A stretch of 64,000 bases of DNA from Sphingobium sp. D43FB (GTDB taxonomy: Bacteria > Pseudomonadota > Alphaproteobacteria > Sphingomonadales > Sphingomonadaceae), in assembly GCF_002312805.1 (NCBI RefSeq), contig NZ_NMUA01000011.1:62001-126000 (forward strand), in the 5' to 3' direction. Positions 14,075 through 22,743 of this stretch are shown in pieces (positions within the stretch are counted from its first letter, which is position 1; each line of letters begins with the position of its first letter). The notes beneath the pieces are model-generated. The model ran no database searches, was not told where the DNA came from, and saw nothing but the letters and a program-made list of their open reading frames with translations. The position numbers and the translations under genes were made by a program.

Positions 14075-15547
14075 ATGAACCGTCCCGATATGATCCGTCT
14101 TCCGTTGCTGGCGCTGCTTGGCGTCAGTGCGGTGTCCGTCGCCGCCCAAAGCCTGGCCGCGCCGCCCGTGGTGGTGCCGACCATGCCCGCGCCGACTTCG
14201 CCCGCGCCTGGCATGGTGCAAGCGATTCCGGCCGCGCCCTTGCCCGCACCGATCCCGCCCTTGTCAGCGGCGCAGGAGGCATGGGCCAATGACTGGTTGA
14301 AGCAGGGCGCGGCGCAGGGATTGATGGCGCGGCAGAAGGCGAGCGGGCCGCTGTCGGGCGAGGCGCTGGTGCGCGCACTGCTCGACCGGGCCAAGGCGCT
14401 GTCCACCGGGCGCGTCGATACCGCCGATTTCCTGGAAGTCTGGGCGCTCCGCCCCGCACCTTTCGACCCCCGCCCGTCGCTGGCGCGGGCCGTGGCCGAG
14501 GATCGGCTCGCACAATGGGCGAGCAGCCTGACCCCGCCCTATGCGGGCTATGAAGGATTGCGCCAGGGACTGGTCCGCTACGAAGCGATTCGCGATCAAG
14601 GCGGCTGGCCGACGCTGACCGCGCAGTCCGCGCCCGACGTGGTGCGCGCGCGTATCGCGATCGAGGATAGCGCCGTGACGCCAGGCGAGAAGCTGAGCAA
14701 CGTGTTGCAGCGCGCGCAGCGCCGCTATGGCCTCAACCCCACCGGCCTGCTCGACACCCGCACGCTGGCGGCGCTCAACGTCAGCGTGGATGACCGGATC
14801 GCGGCGATCATGGCGAATATGGAGCGGTGGCGCTGGATGCCGCGCAACTTGCCGGTCAACCGGGTCCAGGTGAATATCGCGGCGGCCGTGCTGACCATGT
14901 TCGAAGGCGACCAGCCGATCAGTTCGATGCGCGCCGTCACGGGCAGCCCCGACAATGCGACGCCGATGCTCATGTCGAACATCCATTCGATCGTCGTCAA
15001 TCCGCCGTGGAACGTGCCCATGTCGATCGCCCGGCGCGAGCTTTTCCCCAAGGGGCGGGCGACGCTGATCAAGCAGGGCTACAAGATCGTCAAGACGCCC
15101 GAAGGCGGCGAGCGGATCGTCCAGCCTGCCGGACCCAACAGCGCGCTTGGCCGTTTGAAGTTCGACTTCGCCAACCCGTTCGCCGTCTATCTGCACGACA
15201 CGCCCTCGCGGGGCAAGTTTTCCAGCTATGACCGGCTGGCGAGCCATGGCTGCATCCGCCTGGAAAAGCCGGTATCGCTGGCCGAACTGATGGTGGCGAG
15301 CGACCCGGCCTTGAATGGCCAGATCCAGAGTCTGATCGACGAAGGCAAGACCCAGCGCGTGTCCCTGCCCAAGGATGTGGCGGTCTATCTGCTGTATTGG
15401 ACTGCTTTTGCCAGCAACAATGGCACAATGAGCTTCCGTGCCGACCCCTATGGTTGGGACAAGCTGCTTGCGAGCAAGATCGAAGCGTCGAGCCGACGTG
15501 TCGATCCGACCGCTGCCCCCGCCGCCACTGTAGCTTTGAAGGATTGA
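14075..15547 (+). CDS. Murein L,D-transpeptidase, YcbB/LdtD type
   Basis: This 490-residue exported enzyme forms 3-3 cross-links in peptidoglycan or attaches proteins. An N-terminal signal and a proline-rich linker (residues about 30-65) come first. A scaffold region and a peptidoglycan-binding-like stretch (LQRAQRRYGLNPTGLLDTRTLAALN) follow. The YkuD catalytic core contains YLHDTP and SHGCIR, with nucleophile Cys393. Length and layout match the LdtD family. A small lipoprotein gene begins 6 bases after the stop and a second L,D-transpeptidase-like gene follows, suggesting a cell-wall remodelling unit. Confidence 0.92.
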   Translation: MNRPDMIRLPLLALLGVSAVSVAAQSLAAPPVVVPTMPAPTSPAPGMVQAIPAAPLPAPIPPLSAAQEAWANDWLKQGAAQGLMARQKASGPLSGEALVRALLDRAKALSTGRVDTADFLEVWALRPAPFDPRPSLARAVAEDRLAQWASSLTPPYAGYEGLRQGLVRYEAIRDQGGWPTLTAQSAPDVVRARIAIEDSAVTPGEKLSNVLQRAQRRYGLNPTGLLDTRTLAALNVSVDDRIAAIMANMERWRWMPRNLPVNRVQVNIAAAVLTMFEGDQPISSMRAVTGSPDNATPMLMSNIHSIVVNPPWNVPMSIARRELFPKGRATLIKQGYKIVKTPEGGERIVQPAGPNSALGRLKFDFANPFAVYLHDTPSRGKFSSYDRLASHGCIRLEKPVSLAELMVASDPALNGQIQSLIDEGKTQRVSLPKDVAVYLLYWTAFASNNGTMSFRADPYGWDKLLASKIEASSRRVDPTAAPAATVALKD

Positions 15548-15553
15548 TCCCCC

Positions 15554-15865
15554 ATGCGTAAAATTGCCTTTGCCGCGCTCATCGGTGCCCTTGCCTTGTC
15601 GGCGTGCGGCAAGAAGGAAGAGGAGGCGCCAGTCGTCAACAATCTGGTCGAACCGCCGGTCGAAAATGTGATCATCGAAGAGCCGGATACGGCGCTGCCG
15701 ATGCCGTCGAACAACGCCGTCGCGCCGACGCCCGCAGCGCCGCCATCGGTGTCGGAGCAGCAGCAGATTCTCGACGACGCCGATGCGACCGGCATGACCG
15801 CGCGCCTGCCCGATATGCGCGATGATGCGCAGCCAGCGGACGAGGCGAGCGGTACGGAGGAATGA
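15554..15865 (+). CDS. Small lipoprotein
   Basis: This 103-residue protein has a lipoprotein signal ending in LSAC (lipobox, Cys about residue 18), followed by a charged KKEEE stretch and an acidic, proline-rich, probably disordered tail. It is translated 6 bases after the L,D-transpeptidase gene and precedes a second one, so a role near peptidoglycan is plausible. No family is recognised. Confidence 0.82.
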   Translation: MRKIAFAALIGALALSACGKKEEEAPVVNNLVEPPVENVIIEEPDTALPMPSNNAVAPTPAAPPSVSEQQQILDDADATGMTARLPDMRDDAQPADEASGTEE

Positions 15866-15917
15866 AGCGCATCGCCCCGGTCTTGGACCGGGGCGTTCCC
15901 TTTGCTATAGCGTGCGG

Positions 15918-16574
15918 ATGGATCGCCGCAATTTCACGAAATTCGCCCTAAGCGGATTCGCCCTGACATTTCTGCCCGACACGATGGGCAAGGCTGCGCT
16001 GCCGACGGCGCCCCAACCTGTACCCCTCCCCGCGATGCCGCGCGCCGCGCCGCAGCCCCCCTATGCGGGGCTGCTCGCACGCGCGAAGGCGGCACTGGAC
16101 CGCCATGCGGGTGCCGTCCTATTGCGGGACCGGGTGGCCATCGCCGATTTCGATGCCCCGTCGAAGGATCTGCGCTTTCACGTTGTCGATCTGATGAACG
16201 GCCAGTCCAGCAGCTATCTGGTCGCGCATGGCCGCGGGTCCGACCCCGCTCATTCCGGCTGGCTGCAGAGCTTTTCCAACGAACCCAATTCGCTGGCAAG
16301 TTCATCGGGTGCGTTTCGGACGGGTGAGATGTATGTTGGGCAGCATGGGCAGGCGATGCGGCTCGCGGGCCTGGACCCGCAGAATAATAATGCGGAGCCG
16401 CGCGCCATCGTTCTGCACGGTGCGGATTATGTGGGCGAGGATCATATCGCCGCTTGGGGTAAATGCGGCCGGAGCGAAGGCTGTTTCGCGGTCGCGCCGC
16501 ATATGCTGCCGCACTTGCTGGGGCTGCTCGGCACGGGTCGGCTGCTCTACGCCGACAAGATCGGAGCGGGTTGA
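15918..16574 (+). CDS. Murein L,D-transpeptidase catalytic domain protein (YkuD-like), Tat-exported
   Basis: This 218-residue periplasmic protein starts with a twin-arginine signal (MDRRNFTKFALSGFALTFLP). The catalytic region has His168 in IVLHGAD and Cys189 in GRSEGCFAV, the pattern of the second YkuD family. GEMYVGQHGQAMRL is also typical. It likely cleaves or exchanges peptide cross-links in murein. The ATG at 15918 was chosen because it begins exactly at the Tat motif; no strong ribosome-binding site is seen. It follows the LdtD-type enzyme and the small lipoprotein. Confidence 0.87.
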   Translation: MDRRNFTKFALSGFALTFLPDTMGKAALPTAPQPVPLPAMPRAAPQPPYAGLLARAKAALDRHAGAVLLRDRVAIADFDAPSKDLRFHVVDLMNGQSSSYLVAHGRGSDPAHSGWLQSFSNEPNSLASSSGAFRTGEMYVGQHGQAMRLAGLDPQNNNAEPRAIVLHGADYVGEDHIAAWGKCGRSEGCFAVAPHMLPHLLGLLGTGRLLYADKIGAG

Positions 16575-16599
16575 AGGGGTTTTTAGCGCCCCCTCAACC
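16569..16599. terminator. Hairpin between convergent genes
   Basis: GGTTGA plus GGGG pairs with CCCC plus TCAACC with one mismatch, around a T-rich loop. It sits between two convergent genes (stops at 16574 and 16610) and probably terminates transcription from one or both sides, though no strong T-tail follows. Confidence 0.5.
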
Positions 16600-16609
16600 C
16601 TACAACCTC

Positions 16610-17392
16610 TTAGCCAGCCTGGGGCGCGCCGGTCAGCGCCTGCGCCGAAGGCTTGTTGGTCGCATCGACGCTGCCGTCAGCCAGCATCTTCTTGGACATT
16701 TCGACGGCTTCGGCCTGAAGCGCCGTGTCGCTGGTCGACTGGCTGGCACCGATCAGCGCGGACAGCAGGATATTCTTGCTGACATTGTCGGTGGCATTTT
16801 CCGCGACCGACTTACGGGCCAGCGTCAGCGCTTCGCTATAGAGCGGGGCCGATCCAGCCTTGTCCTGCGCACCCAGCTTCTGGTTGCCCATCTGGATCAG
16901 GATGCCGGCCAGGATGTTGCGGCTGGCTGCGTCGGTCGGCTTGGCTTCCACCACCTTGCGCCAATAGGGGAGCGATTCGCCGTAGAGGGCGATCGTCTTG
17001 TCCAACTGGCCCATCGCGCCATAGGCAGCGGCGTTGGCGTACAGCGCATTGGCGAGGAAATTGACATTGTCCATCTTGGACGGATCGGATTCGACCGCCG
17101 TTTTGATGGCGGGGATGGCCGCTTCATATTTGGTGATGGCCGTCGCGTTGTCGCCGCTCTGCTGCGCGCTCTGCCCGGCGGTGAAATCGGTGACGGCCGT
17201 GTTGAAGGCGGCGATCTGTTCCGGCGTCATCGCGGTTGCTGCAGGCGCGGCCTCTGCGGGCGCGGCGGGATCGGCCGGCGTCGTGGCGGCCGGTGCCGAA
17301 GCGGCGGGCGCGGCGGGCGCTTCCTGCGCGAATGCAGGGGCGGTCATCGCCGTCGAAAGGGTCAGAAATGCGATCAGTGCGGACTTTGGCAA
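16610..17392 (-). CDS. Periplasmic TPR-like protein
   Basis: This 260-residue protein has a signal peptide ending AFA, followed by an Ala/Pro-rich linker (residues about 23-55). The remaining part is helical with TPR-like units (NTAVTDFTAGQSAQQSGDNATAITKYEAAIPAI, LYANAAAYGAMGQLDKTIALYGESL, GNQKLGAQDKAGSAPLYSEALTLARK). TPR domains bind partner proteins. No partner is indicated by the neighbours. Homology beyond the repeat type is not recognised. Confidence 0.8.
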   Translation of the reverse strand: MPKSALIAFLTLSTAMTAPAFAQEAPAAPAASAPAATTPADPAAPAEAAPAATAMTPEQIAAFNTAVTDFTAGQSAQQSGDNATAITKYEAAIPAIKTAVESDPSKMDNVNFLANALYANAAAYGAMGQLDKTIALYGESLPYWRKVVEAKPTDAASRNILAGILIQMGNQKLGAQDKAGSAPLYSEALTLARKSVAENATDNVSKNILLSALIGASQSTSDTALQAEAVEMSKKMLADGSVDATNKPSAQALTGAPQAG

Positions 17393-17499
17393 CGTCAGGG
17401 TCTCCTTGTTCGTCGTCTAAAAATATCGGTTGGGCATCATTGCTGCCCCGCAACATCTTTAATGAACGAAGGAACGATGGAGTTCCCACCCCGTCAAAC

Positions 17500-18189
17500 T
17501 CAGCTCATCGCGCAAAAGGCTCCGGCCATGGAAAATTCGCTTTTGCGCCGGGCGCTGCGGGCTGCCGCCTGCGCATCTTCGCCCCATTGTTCGACCTGCC
17601 AAGCCTCGTCGATCTCGGCGATCGGCCATATTGCTTCAGCACTATGGCTATTTTCCACTACCGCCAAGCCGCAAACAAGCGACCCGCTCAGCGTTACCAG
17701 CGTGGACAGGCCCGCCAGCCGGAACGGGTCGTGCGCCGCAACTGCGGCGTGCAGCCGGGCGAGCGTCGCTTCGGGCTGGGCGACCGGCAAGATGCCCTGC
17801 GTCACCACGAACGTCACATCATAGCGCGCGCGCGCCCAGTCGAGCAACGGATCCCAAGCGGCAGCCTGCCGTGCCACCAGCGTTTCGGGTGCCTGGGCGC
17901 GATAGCAGAGCAGGTCGCTCTCGCCATAGCGCGCGATCCCGGCGGCAAATTGCGCGCAATTGGGTACGATATGATCGATCGCTGCATTGGCGAGGCCGGT
18001 GAACGGCATGGACGCCGGATCGACCGTCTCCCCCTGCGCCCGCCATTCCTCGGCAACTGCCTGCGCCAGCGCCAATGTCGGCAGCGTCAGCAGCGCGCGG
18101 GCAGGGGTGCGGACCGGGCGATCGTCGAGGCGAATGGCATGGCCATCACCCTCGGCGACGATCGTCACATCCTTGTAGAAACGCTTCAT
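17500..18189 (-). CDS. ATP12-family F1-ATPase assembly chaperone
   Basis: This 229-residue chaperone corresponds to mitochondrial Atp12, which protects the F1 alpha subunit during assembly of ATP synthase. Typical features are the start MKRFYKDVTI, DDRPVRTPAR, EEWRAQGE and the central MPFTGLANAAID. The C-terminal half ends with a region containing WGEDAQAAARSARR. It is the last gene of a six-gene unit in which each gene overlaps the next by 4 bases (crcB, rluC-like, paiB-like, HAD, small membrane protein, atp12). Confidence 0.93.
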   Translation of the reverse strand: MKRFYKDVTIVAEGDGHAIRLDDRPVRTPARALLTLPTLALAQAVAEEWRAQGETVDPASMPFTGLANAAIDHIVPNCAQFAAGIARYGESDLLCYRAQAPETLVARQAAAWDPLLDWARARYDVTFVVTQGILPVAQPEATLARLHAAVAAHDPFRLAGLSTLVTLSGSLVCGLAVVENSHSAEAIWPIAEIDEAWQVEQWGEDAQAAARSARRKSEFSMAGAFCAMS

Positions 18190-18440
18190 GCGCCGGTCCG
18201 CTTGAACAGGGCCAGCATCAGGCGCGGCACCACCAGGAACTGGAACAGGCCAACCACGACCATGATCGCGCCGAACGCCTTGGCCTTGTCACCCTGCACC
18301 CAGGAAAAGCGCTGCATGATGGCAAGGAAGCCGATCATCACGACGAACGCGCCCGACAGGCGGAACAGGCCGATGGCGAAGTGTCGCTGACGCGCGATCT
18401 TCTCGCGGTCGATGGGCGGAATCGGGGGCATATCTGTCAT
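18186..18440 (-). CDS. Small two-helix membrane protein
   Basis: This 84-residue protein has two predicted membrane helices (residues about 23-44 and 53-75) and a charged N-terminus. It overlaps the HAD phosphatase gene before it and the atp12 gene after it by 4 bases each. No function can be assigned. Its fixed position next to atp12 suggests a membrane-linked role in ATP synthase biogenesis, which is inference. Confidence 0.8.
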   Translation of the reverse strand: MTDMPPIPPIDREKIARQRHFAIGLFRLSGAFVVMIGFLAIMQRFSWVQGDKAKAFGAIMVVVGLFQFLVVPRLMLALFKRTGA

Positions 18441-19096
18441 GGTGCGCCGATATGGCCGCGCAAAGCCGCACTGTCCATCGCGACCGCCTGCGCGCCAGAT
18501 GCTAGCAGCTCGGCAGGCGGGTGATAGCCCCAGGCGACGCCGATGCTGCGCACGCCCGCTGCGACCCCCATGTCGATGTCGAAACTGGTGTCGCCGATCA
18601 TGACCGTCGTGTCGGGCGCGGCTCCGGCTTCGGCCATGGCGGTCAGCAGCATGGAGGGATGCGGCTTGGACGGGTGGCGGTCAGCGGTCTGGAGCGTCAC
18701 GAAACGGTCGATCAGGCCGTGATGGGTGAGGCACAGCGCCAGCCCGCGATCGGACTTGCCGGTCGCGACCCCCAGCAGCCAACCCGCCGCATCCAGTTCC
18801 ACCACCAGATCGGCAATACCGGGATAGAGCGGTTCGCACACGCCCTCCTCCCGCCGCATCGCTTGAAATGCCAGCTTGTAGCGGTCGGACAGATGATCAT
18901 GAAAATCCGCCTCCGCGTCGGGCAACAGCCGCGCGATGGCGAGCGGCAACGACAGGCCGACGACCGAGAGGATGGCGGGCCGATCGGGCGGCGCGAGCTT
19001 AGCTTCCTCGAACGCACGGGTCATGGCGGTGCAGATGCTATGCTGGCTATCGACCAGCGTCCCGTCGCAATCGAACACGACAAGCGGATTGCTCAT
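18437..19096 (-). CDS. HAD-superfamily phosphatase, phosphoglycolate-phosphatase-like
   Basis: This 219-residue cytosolic phosphatase has HAD motif I VFDCDGTLVDS (Asp9, Asp11), motif II within GVATGKS, motif III lysine in HPSKPHPS, and motif IV IGDTSFDIDMG. The cap lies at about residues 18-85, giving the subfamily IA pattern of Gph-like enzymes. The start at 19096 overlaps the stop of the paiB-like gene. The substrate may be phosphoglycolate or a similar damaged metabolite but is not proven. Confidence 0.9.
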   Translation of the reverse strand: MSNPLVVFDCDGTLVDSQHSICTAMTRAFEEAKLAPPDRPAILSVVGLSLPLAIARLLPDAEADFHDHLSDRYKLAFQAMRREEGVCEPLYPGIADLVVELDAAGWLLGVATGKSDRGLALCLTHHGLIDRFVTLQTADRHPSKPHPSMLLTAMAEAGAAPDTTVMIGDTSFDIDMGVAAGVRSIGVAWGYHPPAELLASGAQAVAMDSAALRGHIGAP

Positions 19097-19695
19097 GCCA
19101 ATGTCCCCCGCATCAGCGACGCCAACGCGCCTTCGCCCACGGCATCCAGCGCGTCGGCAACGCCGATGCGCGCTGCTTCGGGCTTGTCCTGCCCCAGCTT
19201 GGCAGTGCCGTGGATCGCCTCGACCTGCATCGCAAAGCCGACCAGCCCGGTCATGGTCTTGTCGAACAGGCCATCGCTCATCTTGTCGCGCGTCCATAAG
19301 GGCTTGGGTGCCAGCCGTCGCTCCTGCTCGTGGCTCAGCGCATCGATCTGCGTGATGGTTTCGGCCTTATCCAATCGTGCCATCGGCCCGCGCAGTTCGG
19401 CCGCGACATAGTTCCAGGTCGGCACCTTATCGGGCAAGCCATACCAGTCGGGGCTGATATAGGCCTGATCGCCGGTGACGACGATCAGCGCGTCCTGCCT
19501 GTCCAGATGCGGCACGATCGGGTTGGCGCGGTGGAGGTGCAGGCCGATCCGCCGCTCGTCCAGCCAGATGAGCGGCAAATGGACGACATGCATCCGATCG
19601 GGCGCAGCGACGCAGAGCAGGCCGAAGCCCGTCTGCGTCACGAAATCACGGATCGCGGCCTCATCGGTCCAGCGATAGGGCGCGCCCGGCGTCAT
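19093..19695 (-). CDS. FMN-binding protein of the PaiB family
   Basis: This 200-residue protein has the split-barrel flavin-binding fold of PaiB. Typical segments are FGLLCV near residue 24, HLPLIWLDER, GDQAYISPDWYG and VPTWNYVAAELRG. GLFDKTMTGLVGFAMQVEAIHGTAKLGQDKP follows in the C-terminal part. PaiB proteins were described as negative regulators of protease genes in Bacillus, but most members are uncharacterised flavin or heme proteins. It overlaps its neighbours by 4 bases on both sides. Confidence 0.9.
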   Translation of the reverse strand: MTPGAPYRWTDEAAIRDFVTQTGFGLLCVAAPDRMHVVHLPLIWLDERRIGLHLHRANPIVPHLDRQDALIVVTGDQAYISPDWYGLPDKVPTWNYVAAELRGPMARLDKAETITQIDALSHEQERRLAPKPLWTRDKMSDGLFDKTMTGLVGFAMQVEAIHGTAKLGQDKPEAARIGVADALDAVGEGALASLMRGTLA

Positions 19696-21146
19696 TCGTC
19701 GCGAGAACCTCCGCGCGACCGGCGTTCGCCCTTGCGGTCCTTGCGGACCTGCTTGGCATGCTGGCGCGCGAACTTCTTTTCATCCTCGCGGGTCGGGGTC
19801 CGGTCGATCTCATCGTCGAGCAGCATGTCGCCAAGGCTGAGGTCGAAGCCCATGTCCGCGAGGCTGGCGGCGAAATGCGTCGGCGGCTCGGCCATCACAT
19901 CGACCCGGCCGCCATCGGGATGATCGACGCGGATGCGGCGGGCGTGGAGATGCATCTTGCGGCTGATCGAGCCGGTCAGGAAACTATCCTTGCCGCCATA
20001 TTTGCCGTCGCCCACGATCGGATGGCCGATCGCCGCCAGATGCACGCGCAACTGGTGGGTGCGGCCGGTATAGGGTTGCAGCTCGACCCAGCAGGCGCGG
20101 TTGCCCGCGCGCTCGATGATGCGATAGCGGGTGCGGGCGGGCAGGCCTTCTTCCTCATCGACATGCATCTTCTCGCCGCCGGTGCCCGGCTGCTTGGCGA
20201 GCGGCAGTTCGATCATCCCGTCGGAGATGGACGGCACGCCGATCACCAGCGCCCAATAGACTTTGCGCGCGGTGCGGCTGGAAAAGGCCTTGGCGAAATG
20301 CGCGGCGGCACGGCTGGTGCGGGCGATCAGCAGCGCGCCCGACGTGTCCTTGTCCAGCCGGTGGACCAGCTTGGGGCGCGATTCGGAATCGAACATCAGG
20401 CCGTCGAGCAGCTTGTCGACATGCTCGTCGGTCCTTGTGCCGCCCTGTGTCGACAGGCCCGGCGGCTTGTTGATGACGATCGCCTGCGCGTCGCGATGGA
20501 TCACCATCTCCTGTACGAAAGCGATCTCGTCCTCGGTCAGGTCGATGACGCGGGCGCGCTTGGGCCGTTCGGCGGCAGGTGCCTTGGCTTCGGCGGGCGG
20601 TACGCGGATCATCTGCCCTTCGGCAACGCGGTCGCCCGGTGCGGCACGCGCGCCGTCTATGCGCAACTGACCGGTCCGCGACCAGCGCGACACGATGTTG
20701 AAGCCGACATCGGGCAAATGCCGCTGGAACCAGCGGTCGAGGCGGATGCCGTCATCGTCGGGCTGGACCCGATATTGCCGCACGTCGAGCGAGACGCCCT
20801 TCGCTACGCTGGGCTTGGCTGGCGTGGACGGTACGATGGCGACTTTCGCCACCGCCGCTTTGGCGGCGGGCTTGCCCGCTGGCTTCGCGCCGGATTTGAA
20901 GGGGGCCTTGAAGGCAGGCTTGCCGCCTTCGCCCTTGCGTGCGGTCGCGGCCTTGGCTCCGCCACGAGCGCGACCAGGCGCGCCCGATGGCTTGGCAAAG
21001 GATCTCGCACCGCCGCCGGGCTTGCCATCAGCGGCCTTGCCGAACCCTGACTTGCTCCCAGCGGGTTTGCCGCCAGTGGATTTGCCAGGCGCGGCAGGCT
21101 TGCGACCGCGCGGGGCGTCGCTTTTGGGTGGGGGACGACCCTTCAT
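19692..21146 (-). CDS. RluA-family 23S rRNA pseudouridine synthase with basic N-terminal extension
   Basis: This 484-residue protein starts with a long low-complexity Lys/Gly/Pro/Ala-rich tail (about residues 1-150). An S4-like RNA-binding region (IRLDRWFQRHLPDVGFNIVSRWSRTGQLRIDG) follows. The catalytic core contains VHRLDKDTSGALLIAR, with the active aspartate, and YTGRTHQLRVHLAAIGHPIVGD. This is the RluC/RluD pattern. The basic tail probably binds rRNA. The start at 21146 overlaps the crcB stop; a longer upstream frame overlaps crcB and is rejected. Confidence 0.9.
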   Translation of the reverse strand: MKGRPPPKSDAPRGRKPAAPGKSTGGKPAGSKSGFGKAADGKPGGGARSFAKPSGAPGRARGGAKAATARKGEGGKPAFKAPFKSGAKPAGKPAAKAAVAKVAIVPSTPAKPSVAKGVSLDVRQYRVQPDDDGIRLDRWFQRHLPDVGFNIVSRWSRTGQLRIDGARAAPGDRVAEGQMIRVPPAEAKAPAAERPKRARVIDLTEDEIAFVQEMVIHRDAQAIVINKPPGLSTQGGTRTDEHVDKLLDGLMFDSESRPKLVHRLDKDTSGALLIARTSRAAAHFAKAFSSRTARKVYWALVIGVPSISDGMIELPLAKQPGTGGEKMHVDEEEGLPARTRYRIIERAGNRACWVELQPYTGRTHQLRVHLAAIGHPIVGDGKYGGKDSFLTGSISRKMHLHARRIRVDHPDGGRVDVMAEPPTHFAASLADMGFDLSLGDMLLDDEIDRTPTREDEKKFARQHAKQVRKDRKGERRSRGGSRDE

Positions 21147-21529
21147 GCCACGATACTCCGCATCACGGTAAGGCCAAGCGCCAACGCCACGACTGCGCCG
21201 ATCACCGACGCCAGCGCATAGCCCAAGGCGACGATCATCTGGCCGCGCTCGAACATCAGCAGTGTTTCGAGGCTGAAGGCGGAAAAGGTGGTGAAGCCGC
21301 CGAGCAGGCCGACGCCGAGCAGCAGCCGGATCGGTTCGCCCGCCACCGCGCTGCCGCGCGCCAGCCATCCGGCCAGCAGTCCCATGGCGAAACCGCCGAT
21401 CAGATTGGCGGCAAAGGTGCCCCAGGGCCAGGTCGCGCCAGGCGTCAAATGCCCGGCGAAGCGCCCAAGCTGGTAGCGCAGCGCCGCGCCAACCGCGCCG
21501 CCGCCCATTACAAGAAAGATATTGGTCAT
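21143..21529 (-). CDS. crcB: Fluoride channel CrcB/Fluc
   Basis: This 128-residue protein has four membrane helices and exports fluoride as a dual-topology dimer. Diagnostic motifs are GGGAVGAALRYQ at the N-terminus, WGTFAANLIGGFAMG, and GGFTTFSAFSLE with the phenylalanine and threonine residues lining the pore. The ATG at 21529 begins MTNIFLVMGGG. It is the first gene of the overlapping operon ending in atp12. No fluoride riboswitch pattern was seen upstream. Confidence 0.93.
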   Translation of the reverse strand: MTNIFLVMGGGAVGAALRYQLGRFAGHLTPGATWPWGTFAANLIGGFAMGLLAGWLARGSAVAGEPIRLLLGVGLLGGFTTFSAFSLETLLMFERGQMIVALGYALASVIGAVVALALGLTVMRSIVA

Positions 21530-21618
21530 GACTATCGCCCTATAGCGATTCCGCCAAAGGGGAAAGGTCGATGGTGAAACAGTCTTCCTGCGCCTCAAGC
21601 GCAGGAAGCGGACGCCTG

Positions 21619-22362
21619 TTACTTTCCGTTGTCGGCGATGATGTCCACGCCGGTCTTGCCGCCGGGCGCATCGGTGAAGAGGATGAAATAGGCGCTGCCA
21701 TCGGCCTTGCGCGTGCCGCCCAGCACATGGTCGCCGCCCAATATCTTATGCTCGCCGTCGTAACCCGCGCGGCGGGCTACGGTATAATAATAGTCCATCA
21801 CCCCCTGGCGTGGGGCGGGGGTAACGAAACTGGCCGCGCGCAGGGTGCAGCCGTCGGTCTCCGCGCCGGCCGCTTCGGTCAGCTGCGCGCCGGGATAGAG
21901 GGCGAAGGGGTCGGGCAGGCGCTGCGCCCATTCCATGCCATAGGCGAGTTTCTTCGAGCAATTGGCCGTGCCGCCGCGCCGCGTCGCCTGTTCGCGCGCG
22001 ACGGCACCCAGCGTGACGCGCGACGCCATGGCGGTGCCTTCGCTGGCGGCAGGGGCAGAGAGCAGCTTGCCGCCCGCCTGCTTGACCGCTTGCGCCTGGG
22101 CCGCACCGGCATCGCCCGACAGCACCGGCACTGCGCCATTGGCGGGCTGGTCGGCGGGGCGCACGGCGTTGCGGTTGGACTGGCCCACCAGTTGCGGATC
22201 GACCACGATCGGGTCGGCCAGCGCGCCCTTGAGCGCGGGATCGACCGCATTGTTGGTGAGCTGCGCGTCGAGCGCGGCGAGATTGGCGTCCTTGTCGCCC
22301 TTGCCGCAGGCGGCCAGGCCAACCATAAGCGTGAGCAGGGAAACAGACCGGAAAAACGCCAT
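21619..22362 (-). CDS. Lipoprotein of unknown function
   Basis: This 247-residue lipoprotein has lipobox LAAC (Cys about residue 19), then a charged GKGDKD stretch. A low-complexity segment lies in the first half. A more structured C-terminal half contains two cysteines (TANCSKKLAYG and DGCTLRAASF) that could form a disulfide. No known family is recognised. It is divergent from the small membrane gene at 22522. Confidence 0.8.
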   Translation of the reverse strand: MAFFRSVSLLTLMVGLAACGKGDKDANLAALDAQLTNNAVDPALKGALADPIVVDPQLVGQSNRNAVRPADQPANGAVPVLSGDAGAAQAQAVKQAGGKLLSAPAASEGTAMASRVTLGAVAREQATRRGGTANCSKKLAYGMEWAQRLPDPFALYPGAQLTEAAGAETDGCTLRAASFVTPAPRQGVMDYYYTVARRAGYDGEHKILGGDHVLGGTRKADGSAYFILFTDAPGGKTGVDIIADNGK

Positions 22363-22402
22363 TCTTCACTCCTTCGTAAACAAGGCATGAAGAACGGAGG
22401 TT

Positions 22403-22440
22403 AATTTTTCGTTAGGACATTTGGTGAATCGCGAAAAATT
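22403..22440. repeat. Inverted repeat in divergent intergenic region
   Basis: AATTTTTCG at 22403-22411 and CGAAAAATT at 22432-22440 are perfect complements 20 bases apart, in the region between the divergent lipoprotein and membrane protein genes. A regulator site is possible, but no partner is known. Confidence 0.4.
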
Positions 22441-22521
22441 CCCCTATCGCAAGGCCAGTTTCTGCGCATTGGCCCTGTCGACCGACTTGTTCGCGCGCGG
22501 CGAAAGGATCATCTGACCATC

Positions 22522-22743
22522 ATGCTCAATATCTTGTCCGGCTTTATCGGCCTTGTCACCCTTATCATGATGATCCCGGCGGTCTTTCCGTTTCTGGGCG
22601 CGCTCAACTGGATCTTCGTGCCCATGGCGCTGTTCGGCGCCTTTATCGGCATGTTCTCCTCGAAAAATGGTGGCCGCAATTTCTGCCTGATCGTCGCGGC
22701 GTTCGGCGCGTTGCGGCTGTTCATGGGCGGGGGGCTTATCTGA
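22522..22743 (+). CDS. Small hydrophobic membrane protein
   Basis: This 73-residue protein has two to three membrane segments (LSGFIGLVTLIMMIPAVF, LNWIFVPMALFGAFIGMF, NFCLIVAAFGALRLFMGGG). Its stop overlaps the probable CTG start of rarD, so the two are translationally coupled. No function is known. Confidence 0.75.
   Translation: MLNILSGFIGLVTLIMMIPAVFPFLGALNWIFVPMALFGAFIGMFSSKNGGRNFCLIVAAFGALRLFMGGGLI

Noticed and set aside
19096-19297. Longer start of the HAD phosphatase
   Set aside because: The extension overlaps the paiB-like gene and lacks the HAD start; MSNPLVVFDCDGT is the natural N-terminus.
21530-21618. Fluoride riboswitch before crcB
   Set aside because: The region was read for the crcB-motif elements (GGNGATGG and downstream pairing) and none was found.
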